Part shown: positions 51,467 to 60,247 of the stretch, piece after piece
Position numbering within the stretch: position 1 is the first letter of the stretch
How the letters are laid out: each line of letters starts with the position of its first letter
NCBI GenBank assembly: GCA_934457115.1
Contig: CAKSHI010000004.1
Span: 1 to 64,000 of the forward strand
Direction of reading: 5' to 3'
DNA from: an uncultured Eubacteriales bacterium
Lineage (GTDB): Bacteria; Bacillota; Clostridia; Oscillospirales; Acutalibacteraceae
Length of the DNA: 64,000 nt
Notes under the pieces: model-generated
Databases searched by the model: none
What the model saw: the letters and a program-made list of their open reading frames with translations, nothing else
What the model was told of the DNA's origin: nothing
Made by a program: the position numbers and the translations under genes

Positions 51467-53341
51467 ATGAATTTATATAAACGATTAAAAGAGGGTAGAA
51501 AATTTCTTCTCTTTTGCTGTGATTTTATAATATGGAATATATCATACTATTTTGCTTTTGCGGTCAATAGGGACAGTTTTTTGCTTTTAGGTCTTGAACT
51601 GCACTTTTTAAGTACACTTGTTGTATTTAATATAGTGTTTACAGCGACATTTTTAATCTTTAAGATGTATGATAAAATTTGGAGATACGCAGACATAGAG
51701 GACTTCTTCTATGCAGGTCTTGCCGCTGTTGTCGCTAACTTAGGCTTTTTTATCATAAGCGGAGCTTTGTCGCTTATCCCGCAATTTAAATATATGAACC
51801 TTGGCATAAGGACATATGTAATAGTTACTCTTATGACGACATCGCTGATGTTTCTTTTTAGACTTGCATATAGGCTTAACAAAATCCTTGAAAAAAGAGA
51901 TGTCGATGATACAAATAAAAAGAGAATGCTTATAGTAGGTTCCGGCGAGGCTACAGTATCGGTTTTGAAGGAATTTTCAAAACATATGGATAACGAATAC
52001 TTGCCTATTTGCATCGTGGATGACGATAGAGAAAAAATAGGAAGAAGGCTTATGGGTGTAAAGGTTGAGGGTTCTACCTATCAAATACCCGAAATTTGCC
52101 AAAGAGATAACATAGATGTTATATTGTTCTCAATTATAACTCTAAGTATGGAAGATAAAAAGCGTATTTTAGATATTTGCGCCAAGACAAACCTTGAAGT
52201 TAAGATCATACCTAACCTATATGACGTAGTGACGGGCAAAACTTCAGTGACTTCAAGTATGAGGACTGTCGAAGTAGAGGACTTGTTAGGGCGAGAGACA
52301 ATTATATTAGACATTGAAAAGCATGGAAGATACATAAAAGATAAGACTGTCTTGGTAACAGGCGGAGGCGGGTCTATTGGGTCCGAGCTTTGTAGGCAAA
52401 TAGCTGCCATCAAACCAAAAAAGCTAATAATACTAGACATATATGAAAATAACGCTTATGATATCCAACAGGAATTAAAAAGGGTTTATGGCAACAAACT
52501 TAATATGGCTGTCGAGATAGCATCTATTAGGGACAGCGTAAAGCTCGAGCAGTTATTTTCTAGGGAAAACATTGATATCGTTTTTCATGCTGCAGCACAT
52601 AAGCATGTGCCCTTGATGGAAACTAACCCCGAAGAAGCAGTCAAAAATAATGTAATAGGGACATTGAACGTTGTCAAAATGGCGGACAAGTATAAGGTCA
52701 AGAAGTTTGTTCAAATTTCTACGGATAAGGCTGTTAACCCGACTAATATTATGGGAGCTACAAAGCGTATCTGCGAGATGATAGTACAAACCATGAATGA
52801 AGTTAGCAAAACTGAGTTTGTGGCTGTGCGCTTTGGTAATGTTTTAGGTTCCAACGGTTCAGTTATACCTCTTTTTAAGGAACAAATTAAAAACGGCGGT
52901 CCGGTCACGGTAACTCACCCTGATATTATAAGATTTTTCATGACAATACCGGAGGCAGTATCTCTTGTGCTTACAGCAGGAAGTATCGCAAAAGGTGGAG
53001 AAATCTTTGTTTTAGACATGGGCGAGCCTGTAAAAATCAAGGAGTTGGCTGAAAATCTTATACGTCTTTCGGGCTATATTCCGGGGAAAGACATACAAAT
53101 TGAGTATACCGGATTGAGGCCCGGAGAGAAACTTTACGAGGAAATACTTTTAGATGAAGAAGGCATACAAAAGACCGATAATGAGAAGATTTTTATAGGA
53201 GAACCTATAAAAACCGACCGCGAAAAATTGGCCTCGACATTGGAAAAGTTGAGAAAAGCAGCTCGTAATAACAATAAGCCGGAAATAGAAAACCTTATAA
53301 AGGGAATCGTACCTACATTTAAGCATGCATTAAATAAATAG
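51467..53341 (+). CDS. Membrane polysaccharide epimerase/dehydratase (CapD/WbpM-like)
   Basis: A 624-residue protein. Four membrane helices occupy about residues 12-135, followed by a first Rossmann-like domain (LIVGSGEATVSVLKEFSKHM) and the C-terminal extended SDR catalytic domain with TGGGGSIGSELCRQIAAIKP, HAAAHKHVPLMETNPEEAVK and STDKAVNPTNIMGATKR. These enzymes act on UDP-N-acetylhexosamines (4,6-dehydration or epimerisation) for capsule or glycan precursors. It stands alone, with its own regulated-looking promoter, next to an LCP gene. Confidence 0.93.
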   Translation: MNLYKRLKEGRKFLLFCCDFIIWNISYYFAFAVNRDSFLLLGLELHFLSTLVVFNIVFTATFLIFKMYDKIWRYADIEDFFYAGLAAVVANLGFFIISGALSLIPQFKYMNLGIRTYVIVTLMTTSLMFLFRLAYRLNKILEKRDVDDTNKKRMLIVGSGEATVSVLKEFSKHMDNEYLPICIVDDDREKIGRRLMGVKVEGSTYQIPEICQRDNIDVILFSIITLSMEDKKRILDICAKTNLEVKIIPNLYDVVTGKTSVTSSMRTVEVEDLLGRETIILDIEKHGRYIKDKTVLVTGGGGSIGSELCRQIAAIKPKKLIILDIYENNAYDIQQELKRVYGNKLNMAVEIASIRDSVKLEQLFSRENIDIVFHAAAHKHVPLMETNPEEAVKNNVIGTLNVVKMADKYKVKKFVQISTDKAVNPTNIMGATKRICEMIVQTMNEVSKTEFVAVRFGNVLGSNGSVIPLFKEQIKNGGPVTVTHPDIIRFFMTIPEAVSLVLTAGSIAKGGEIFVLDMGEPVKIKELAENLIRLSGYIPGKDIQIEYTGLRPGEKLYEEILLDEEGIQKTDNEKIFIGEPIKTDREKLASTLEKLRKAARNNNKPEIENLIKGIVPTFKHALNK

Positions 53342-53530
53342 TTTATATAGAATATAAATATTTTTGATTTTAGGAAATGGATTGAATTTTTATTATAAAA
53401 TTCAATCCTATATTTTAATAAGGACACATAAATAGCTTGATATTTTCAATTAAATACATTAAACTATATTTGTAATTTTAATATATGGATCCCGCATATA
53501 TTTGTTAGTGAAATTGGGAGGTTGATTTTC

Positions 53531-54175
53531 ATGAATTCAGGTCATTACAAGTTTCCTTTATTGCCGTTGCCGTATGGATATAATGAGCTTGAACCTTATA
53601 TTGATGAGGAAACAATGCATTATCATCACGACAAACATCTAAAGACATATGTCGACAATCTAAATGAGATATTAAAAGGTTGTCCAAATCTACAAAAGGC
53701 GCCCCTAAAGGTGCTGATTAAGAGGGATCTTCATTTAGATCCAAAAATAGAAACGGCTATAAAAAATAATGCAGGCGGGGTATATAATCATAATTTTTAC
53801 TTTTACATCATGACTCCAAAATCAACAAAGGAACCTATTGGTTCTTTAAAAGATGCTATTGAAAGAGAATTTGGGTCATTTGCGGGATTTAAGGAAAAAT
53901 TTATAGCTTGTGCACTTAAAAGGTTTGGTTCAGGGTATGCATGGCTTACCTCAGATAATTGTGGCAAATTAAAGATTATTTCAACTGCGAACCAGGATAC
54001 TCCTCTTACAATAGGGCTTCACCCTATTATTCTTGTTGACGTGTGGGAACACGCATATTATTTAAAGTATAAGAACAATCGTAAAGACTACCTTGAAAAT
54101 TGGTTTAATGTTGTAGATTGGGAAGTAGCCGAAAATAATTACAGTGGTATTAAACACTATCGTCATTTAGGTTAG
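53531..54175 (+). CDS. sodA: Superoxide dismutase, Fe/Mn type
   Basis: Dismutates superoxide to oxygen and hydrogen peroxide in the cytoplasm. It has 214 residues from ATG 53531, with GGAGGT eight bases upstream. Metal ligands can be assigned to the His in MHYHHDKHLKTY, the His in GGVYNHNFYFYIM, and the Asp and His of VDVWEHAYYLKY. A slightly long loop between the first two (residues about 36-67) is a minor difference. Fe versus Mn cannot be told from what I see. Confidence 0.95.
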   Translation: MNSGHYKFPLLPLPYGYNELEPYIDEETMHYHHDKHLKTYVDNLNEILKGCPNLQKAPLKVLIKRDLHLDPKIETAIKNNAGGVYNHNFYFYIMTPKSTKEPIGSLKDAIEREFGSFAGFKEKFIACALKRFGSGYAWLTSDNCGKLKIISTANQDTPLTIGLHPIILVDVWEHAYYLKYKNNRKDYLENWFNVVDWEVAENNYSGIKHYRHLG

Positions 54176-54259
54176 TACTTTTAGTTGTATAATGGGGTGG
54201 TTAGGTTAATAATCAGTTTTTTTGTCTAATACATAAATTATTTTTTTCCATTTTACCCC

Positions 54260-54288
54260 TTACAATTATGATAAAATGTATATATAAT
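54260..54288 (+). promoter_or_regulatory. Promoter of the PTS permease gene
   Basis: TTACAA (54260-54265), 17 bp, TATAAT (54283-54288). The implied transcript start near 54295 rules out translation from the in-frame codon at 54296. Confidence 0.75.
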
Positions 54289-54331
54289 TATATGGATGTC
54301 TATTTTAATAAAATTTATTTTGAGAGGATGG

Positions 54332-56050
54332 TTGAATAGATTGAGCACAAGCAACAATACTGTAAGTAGCAATAAATCTAACAATACTAGCGGTATTAAG
54401 AATGCTATGTCATTTGATTTTTTGCAGAAATTAGGAAAAGTATTATTAGTAGTAATAGCTGTCATGCCAGCGGCCGGTCTAATGATAAGCCTTGGTAAGG
54501 TTGTACAAATGTCAGCTTTTGATATAAGTCTTATCACTATTATAGGTACAATAATGGAGAATATAGGTTGGGGTATAATCAATAACCTAAGCCTATTGTT
54601 TGCAGTGGCTATTGGCGGTTCATGGGCAAAGGAAAGAGCAGGAGGAGCCTTTGCAGCTGTCATTGCGTTTATATTGATTAATATTATAACAGGCTCTGCT
54701 TTTGGAGTAACAAATGATATGTTAATAACAGAGGGAGCTGTCACTCACAATATTTTTGGAAATGAAATGCCTGTCGAAGGGTACTTTACATCAGTTTTAG
54801 GAGCACCTGCCTTAAATATGGGTGTATTCGTAGGAATTATTGCAGGTTTTGTTGGCGGGGTAGTGTTTAACAAGTACTATAACTTTAGGAAACTTCCCGA
54901 TGCATTATCATTCTTTAATGGCAAAAGATTTGTGCCATTGGTTGTAATTCTATATTCTACTATCATAGCACTTATACTTTCTATCGTATGGCCGTTTATA
55001 CAAGGCGGAATTAACAATTTTGGTATATGGATTGCCAACTCTTCAACAAGCTCACCGTTTATTGCACCGTTTATCTACGGTACTTTAGAGCGTTTACTTT
55101 TACCGTTTGGTCTTCATCATATGCTTACTATACCAATGAATTACACTTCTTTTGGCGGCACATATATCATACAAACGGGTGTAAATGCAGGAAACCCTGT
55201 TTTTGGTCAGGACCCTTTGTGGCTTGCATGGGTTGGGGATTTAATAAACTTCAAGGCTGCAGGAAATATGGATGCATATAATAACCTTATAACAAATATT
55301 ACTCCTGCAAGGTTTAAAGTAGGTCAAATGATTGGTGCTACGGGTACTTTACTTGGAATTGCTTTTGCGATGTATAGACTTACTGATCAAGACAAAAAGA
55401 AGAAATATAAATCTATCTTCTTTTCAGCTGCATTAGCAGTATTTTTAACCGGTGTTACTGAACCTTTGGAATTTATGTTTGTATTTGCAACACCAATACT
55501 TTACGTTGTTTACGCAGTAATTCAAGGATTATCCTTTGGTATGGCTGATATTATTCATCTAAGGCTTCACTCGTTTGGAAACATCGAGCTTGCAACACGT
55601 ATACCAATGGCAGTAAATGCGGGCTTGCTTGGAGATATCATAAACTTCTTAATATGTTGTGTTGCATTTTTTGCAATTGGATATTTCGCATCATATTTTA
55701 TAATCAAGAAGTTTAACCTAGCTACGCCTGGACGAATGGGCAACTATATAGACGATGAGACTGACAAGGTCGAAAGCAAAGAGCCGACTGCTGATAAAAC
55801 TGATACACCTAAAGGCAATGAATTGGCGGAGAGAATTATTGCATTGCTTGGAGGAAGGGAAAACATCATTGAAGTTGACGCTTGCATGACAAGGCTAAGA
55901 GTTACAGTTAAAGACACCTCCATAGTAGCCGAGAAACCTAAGTGGAAAGAAGTAGGAGCATTGGGTCTTATCAAGAAAAACAATGGAATTCAAGCAGTAT
56001 ATGGACCTAAGGCCGATGTCATAAAGTCAGACATTAACGATATACTTTAA
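54332..56050 (+). CDS. PTS glucose/maltose-type transporter, EIICB
   Basis: A permease of about 572 residues: a Ser/Asn-rich head, the EIIC domain with many membrane helices (LLVVIAVMPAAGLMISLGKV, PFGLHHMLTIPMNY, FLTGVTEPLEFMFVFATPIL), a linker, and the EIIB domain with the phosphorylated cysteine in VDACMTRLRVTV and GIQAVYGPKAD. It imports and phosphorylates a hexose or disaccharide. No EIIA domain is present, so phosphate must come from an EIIA encoded elsewhere. The start is TTG 54332 or 54341; the ribosome site GAGAGGATGG does not settle it. Confidence 0.92.
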   Translation: MNRLSTSNNTVSSNKSNNTSGIKNAMSFDFLQKLGKVLLVVIAVMPAAGLMISLGKVVQMSAFDISLITIIGTIMENIGWGIINNLSLLFAVAIGGSWAKERAGGAFAAVIAFILINIITGSAFGVTNDMLITEGAVTHNIFGNEMPVEGYFTSVLGAPALNMGVFVGIIAGFVGGVVFNKYYNFRKLPDALSFFNGKRFVPLVVILYSTIIALILSIVWPFIQGGINNFGIWIANSSTSSPFIAPFIYGTLERLLLPFGLHHMLTIPMNYTSFGGTYIIQTGVNAGNPVFGQDPLWLAWVGDLINFKAAGNMDAYNNLITNITPARFKVGQMIGATGTLLGIAFAMYRLTDQDKKKKYKSIFFSAALAVFLTGVTEPLEFMFVFATPILYVVYAVIQGLSFGMADIIHLRLHSFGNIELATRIPMAVNAGLLGDIINFLICCVAFFAIGYFASYFIIKKFNLATPGRMGNYIDDETDKVESKEPTADKTDTPKGNELAERIIALLGGRENIIEVDACMTRLRVTVKDTSIVAEKPKWKEVGALGLIKKNNGIQAVYGPKADVIKSDINDIL

Positions 56051-56080
56051 TCTAATGTGATATATAAAACAAGTAATAAA

Positions 56081-56109
56081 AGAGCAGCTCATATGGGCTG
56101 CTCTTTTTG
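56081..56109 (+). terminator. Terminator after the PTS gene
   Basis: AGAGCAGC (56081-56088) pairs with GCTGCTCT (56097-56104), eight-base loop, followed by TTTT. Confidence 0.92.
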
Positions 56110-56157
56110 CAAGATTAGGATTTAACGTTAAAATTAATATGTTATCATTTATTATTT

Positions 56158-58848
56158 TTACCTTTGTCCTTTTTTTGATTCCTGTTCGGGATCATTTTTA
56201 CTGATTTCTTGCTGTATTCTACGTGCGAATATTTCTGGGAACATTTCTCTAAGACATAGTTCAAACGGGAACAGTCCGTCTCGGCATACATGTTCTCTAA
56301 GCTCTTCTTCTGTCAATGGGTCAATCGTTTGGTCCATAGTCTCAGCTGTGGAAACATTTTCAGTTCCATGGATACCAACTTCATGCGAGGCTTGTAATAC
56401 TTCATATAATGATGCATTATTTTCGGGGAGTGTGTAACCTATGATTGCAAGTCTAAAATCTAATAGATCTCGGTCGAAACGAAAGCCTAACGATTTGAAG
56501 TATGTAAGTAAATGTTTGGTGGTTTCTGATGTTCCAGCAATAAGACGTTTTCCAAAAAATCCCATTATTTGACACGTTTGCTCATTATAGCAAGCTACGG
56601 GAACGAGTCTTGTCTCATTAGAGATTATAGGGCTCATGCCATTTGTGCGATGTATACTTTGATAATAAATTTCCCTTGCACTTCTGTTAAGACCCATTCT
56701 ATTCTGGTAGTTTGCAGGCCTTTGGAAGTTTATTTGATCAGCTTCATCACGAGGAGTGCTATCTATTTTAGGTTCTTTTGTTCTAAGTGTTCTTATTTGC
56801 ATATTATTGGGTGAAGATGATTGCAAGGCAGCCATTTTTTCTCTTAGATTTCCCGGGGAATCAAATGTACCATTAGGCATTTCGCTTTTTAGCATTAGTT
56901 TAAGTTGTTCTGCCTGTAGATATGTATTATTTGGATCCATAGTATTTCCGGGAATATGTACACCCATATATTGGGGATTAGAGAAGAATGCTTGTACATA
57001 TTCTGAATGTTGTGCTATATTATCTCCGGAGTCATCTATATTATTAAGTCTTTTAATCTGTTCTATTGCCTTATGAACGACGTTATAAGACCTTTGATGC
57101 GTATAAGCATATTGGCCTAACCTTAATTCGAATTCTCTTTGGTAGTTTTTGAATTCATTACTGTTGTATATACTTTTTTCTATTTGTTGTGTATCTTCAT
57201 TGTTACTTATTGCGTTACAATGAACTTCCATGACATTATCAGATATATACTTCACTTTACTAATCTGGAGTTTTTGGTATTGATTTAATACAACTTCATC
57301 ATTTTCATTTGCAATAGGCATTAGTGGCGTATAGGTACCTTCAGGTACAGTAATTACGAGAAGTATGCCCGTGCGATCTTCGGCTGTCTCTTTTATATAG
57401 CATGAGGCCGAAGTTCCTGATATACTTGTACTTATAAATGAACGGTCAAAGATAACTTTTTCTACTAATAATTCTATATCGTCGGCTTCACCTGTAAATC
57501 GTTGATTTGCCATTTGCAAAACTGTATTTACATCTTTTATACCTCGATATAGCTTTAAGCTTCCTGCGTTTGTACAATGCTTGATTGCATTTTTAAGAAT
57601 TCCTATAGAATCCCTTTGGGGGCCATCTAGATCCAGACCAAACTTCATATTTCGGTACATAGCATTTTTTAGTCTATATGCTTCAGAAAACGGGATTATG
57701 AACCTTTGATCACTTGATGGAGTGAATTTATATTGATGGAGTGTTTCCTTAAATTCCGGTTTTATTCCCGGATAATATAAGCAACTATTACCGGAAAATT
57801 CTGCAATGCTGGTAAGCAAATCTTGATTTATTCCTAAAAATGCCTCATTATCTATCGTCATTTCGCCATGATTTTCAGCTAGATGAACTTTTTTATAATT
57901 GGATGTGATTGATTGACCGAACCAATATATTTGTTGTAAATTTTTACACCCTGCAAAGGCATGTGTTTCAATTAAAGTTGCATTAGTCATATGAATGCGC
58001 TGCAGTCCTGAGGATTCAAAGGCATGTTGTAGAATTTTAACTGCGTTGCTACAATGTACAACTTCAAGTTTTGGACATCCATAAAATGCATAGGGTTGTA
58101 TTACTGAAGCTTCTCTAACTTCTACTTTTGTAAGGGATGGACACTCTCTAAATATACCACTGGGGACTGCCCCTATACTATTAAGGTATATATTATAAAG
58201 TTTCTTGCAGGTGCCGAATTGAGAACCTATAGATGTAAGTGCGTTCATTGATATGCTTGTTACACCGGAATTGTCAAATACGTTGCTACCTATAGTCTTA
58301 ACGTTATTTGCATAGACTGCAACTAAAGATGCACATTTATAAAATGCCCTGTTGCCTATTTGTGTTACTGCGGGTATTGCGACTTCTCTAAGTTGCTCAC
58401 ATCCGGAGAAGACATTATTAGGAAGTACATTTAGGCTAGGCAAATATGCTGCTTCTATAACTGTGTTCTCGAATGCTCCTTCACAAATCGTTTGTAAGTT
58501 GGGGAATCTTAATGCCCTAATTTGCCCAATAGCTTGTTTGCTAAGTTCACTTAATTTACATTTAATGCTTGTTACGTTATTCCCCTCGATTGTATCTATA
58601 TAAGGATGAGCTTCTATCTGAGCGCTAATATCTTTTAAGGTGTCACTGTTAATATTGAAATCATATATCTGCAATTTATTCTTATCAAGAGATTTAGCAT
58701 CAATAGGAGTCATATTACTCGTGTATAGTGGATATGGTGAAAAATTAGTTATTCTACTTCCGGATATAGTTGGAATATTTGAATTCTTAGGTGCTTCTTT
58801 TGGAGCGTTTTTGGAATTACTTGGACAGTTTAAACTTTGAATAAACAA
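56158..58848 (-). CDS. BspA-like leucine-rich repeat protein fused to ADP-ribosyltransferase
   Basis: An 896-residue protein without signal peptide or membrane helix. The order is a Pro/Asn-rich head (1-50); BspA-type LRR_5 repeats (about 105-340; IPAVTQIGNRAFYKCASL, YAFYGCPKLEVVHCSNAVKI); an ADP-ribosyltransferase exoenzyme-type domain (about 385-545) with Arg435 in LKLYRGI, the STS motif FISTSIS (473-475) and E518 in NENDEVVL; then a 350-residue C-terminal region of unknown type with ASHEVGIHG. The Glu two before the catalytic Glu is Asn here. It starts at TTG with AAAGAGG three bases before it. It runs against replication, alone between terminators. Likely an effector or toxin; target unknown. 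Confidence 0.82.
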   Translation of the reverse strand: MFIQSLNCPSNSKNAPKEAPKNSNIPTISGSRITNFSPYPLYTSNMTPIDAKSLDKNKLQIYDFNINSDTLKDISAQIEAHPYIDTIEGNNVTSIKCKLSELSKQAIGQIRALRFPNLQTICEGAFENTVIEAAYLPSLNVLPNNVFSGCEQLREVAIPAVTQIGNRAFYKCASLVAVYANNVKTIGSNVFDNSGVTSISMNALTSIGSQFGTCKKLYNIYLNSIGAVPSGIFRECPSLTKVEVREASVIQPYAFYGCPKLEVVHCSNAVKILQHAFESSGLQRIHMTNATLIETHAFAGCKNLQQIYWFGQSITSNYKKVHLAENHGEMTIDNEAFLGINQDLLTSIAEFSGNSCLYYPGIKPEFKETLHQYKFTPSSDQRFIIPFSEAYRLKNAMYRNMKFGLDLDGPQRDSIGILKNAIKHCTNAGSLKLYRGIKDVNTVLQMANQRFTGEADDIELLVEKVIFDRSFISTSISGTSASCYIKETAEDRTGILLVITVPEGTYTPLMPIANENDEVVLNQYQKLQISKVKYISDNVMEVHCNAISNNEDTQQIEKSIYNSNEFKNYQREFELRLGQYAYTHQRSYNVVHKAIEQIKRLNNIDDSGDNIAQHSEYVQAFFSNPQYMGVHIPGNTMDPNNTYLQAEQLKLMLKSEMPNGTFDSPGNLREKMAALQSSSPNNMQIRTLRTKEPKIDSTPRDEADQINFQRPANYQNRMGLNRSAREIYYQSIHRTNGMSPIISNETRLVPVACYNEQTCQIMGFFGKRLIAGTSETTKHLLTYFKSLGFRFDRDLLDFRLAIIGYTLPENNASLYEVLQASHEVGIHGTENVSTAETMDQTIDPLTEEELREHVCRDGLFPFELCLREMFPEIFARRIQQEISKNDPEQESKKGQR

Positions 58849-58898
58849 ACACCTCTTTAAATGATTACTAACCTATATTATATCAAATACAAACAATT

Positions 58899-58923
58899 AA
58901 AGTCAAATAAATTGACTTTTTTT
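58899..58923 (+). terminator. Orphan hairpin with T-run in a divergent gap
   Basis: AAAGTCAA (58899-58906) pairs with TTGACTTT (58912-58919) and is followed by TTTT. It points rightward, but no rightward gene ends before it. It may end a short RNA or insulate trpS. Confidence 0.55.
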
Positions 58924-58958
58924 CACTACGCAAAAGTTTAGAAAATTCCATTAAAAGC

Positions 58959-58988
58959 TTGATTAGGTATTGTTGGATATGTTATACT
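58959..58988 (+). promoter_or_regulatory. trpS promoter
   Basis: TTGATT (58959-58964), 18 bp, TATACT (58983-58988), 32 bases before the ATG. The leader is too short for a T-box. Confidence 0.7.
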
Positions 58989-59020
58989 AAAATTTATACA
59001 AAAAATTAGGAGGGTTATAT

Positions 59021-60034
59021 ATGGAAGAAAACAAACAAGGTCTTAAAAAGACATTGTTTAGTGCAATACAGCCCAGTGGAACCATTACATTGGGCAATTA
59101 TTTAGGGGCGATTAAGAATTGGACCAGCCTTCAAGAGGAGTTTAGATGTATATTTGCACTTGCAGATCTTCATGCGATTACTGTTCGCCAGGAGCCTTCT
59201 AAGTTTAGGCATAATACTTTAGAAGCATATGCACTTTTGTTGGCATGTGGAATAGACTTAGAAAAGAGTCTGTTTTTTATTCAAAGTCATGTAAGCAGTC
59301 ATTCAGAGCTTGCGTGGATATTAAATTGTTATACTCAATTTGGCGAGCTTTCAAGAATGACGCAGTTTAAGGATAAATGTGCTAAGCATAGCGACAATAT
59401 TAACGTTGGGCTATTTACATATCCAAGCCTTATGGCTGCGGATATCTTGCTTTATCAAGCTGATGCAGTTCCCGTTGGAGCAGACCAAAAGCAGCATTTA
59501 GAGCTTACTCGTGATATCGCAGAGCGTTTTAACGGAATATATTCGGATACATTTAAAATACCCGAACCTTATATACCTAAAGTCGGCGCGAGAGTAATGT
59601 CACTGCAGGACCCGTCTAAGAAAATGTCTAAGTCTGATGATAACCTAAATGGTTTTGTTGCCGTGCTTGATGATGCCGATACGATTATGAGAAAGTTTAA
59701 GAGAGCCGTGACAGATTCAGAAGCTGTGGTTGAGTTTAAGGAAGGGAAAGACGGAATCAATAACCTTATGGGGATTTATTCTGCTGTTACAAACAAGACC
59801 AATCAGCAAATAGAGGAAGAATTTGCAGGTAAAGGATATGGAGATTTCAAAGTTCGGGTAGCAGAAGCAGTAATCGAGGAGCTAAGGCCTATAAGAGAAA
59901 GATTTGATCTTTTGATAAAGGATAAGGCATATTTAGAGGAGTGCTATAAAAAATCCGCTCAAGAAGCGGAGCGTATTGCCAGACGTACTCTAAACAAAGC
60001 AAGAAGAAAGATTGGATTTTTACCAATATCTTGA
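59021..60034 (+). CDS. trpS: Tryptophanyl-tRNA synthetase
   Basis: A class I synthetase that charges tRNA-Trp. It has 337 residues. The HIGH-type motif is TITLGNYLGA within IQPSGTITLGNYLGAIKNW, and the KMSKS loop is KKMSKSDDN. DADILLYQADAVPVGADQKQ with HLELTRDIAERFN is the typical TrpRS core. AGGAGG lies seven bases before the ATG. A weak hairpin (60053-60090) follows. Confidence 0.97.
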   Translation: MEENKQGLKKTLFSAIQPSGTITLGNYLGAIKNWTSLQEEFRCIFALADLHAITVRQEPSKFRHNTLEAYALLLACGIDLEKSLFFIQSHVSSHSELAWILNCYTQFGELSRMTQFKDKCAKHSDNINVGLFTYPSLMAADILLYQADAVPVGADQKQHLELTRDIAERFNGIYSDTFKIPEPYIPKVGARVMSLQDPSKKMSKSDDNLNGFVAVLDDADTIMRKFKRAVTDSEAVVEFKEGKDGINNLMGIYSAVTNKTNQQIEEEFAGKGYGDFKVRVAEAVIEELRPIRERFDLLIKDKAYLEECYKKSAQEAERIARRTLNKARRKIGFLPIS

Positions 60035-60146
60035 GTAATAATAAATTAAATAAAAGACTTTAAGCTTTTTATAAGAGTTTAAAGTCTTAATTTATACCGT
60101 TTATTTTTTGGCAATTTTTATTATTCCAAAAAATGTAATTTATCCA

Positions 60147-60175
60147 TTGAATTAAATTGAAAATCAATGTATAAT
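60147..60175 (+). promoter_or_regulatory. Promoter of the glycogen phosphorylase gene
   Basis: TTGAAT (60147-60152), 17 bp, TATAAT (60170-60175), 73 bases before the ATG. Confidence 0.72.
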
Positions 60176-60247
60176 AAAAACTAATATAATTAAATATATC
60201 AAAGAGATAACCCTATTACTTTAAAGAATTATTATGGAGGATTAAAT

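Noticed and set aside
54296..54331. Longer N-terminus of the PTS permease
   Set aside because: The promoter places the transcript start at about 54295, leaving no ribosome site for that start.
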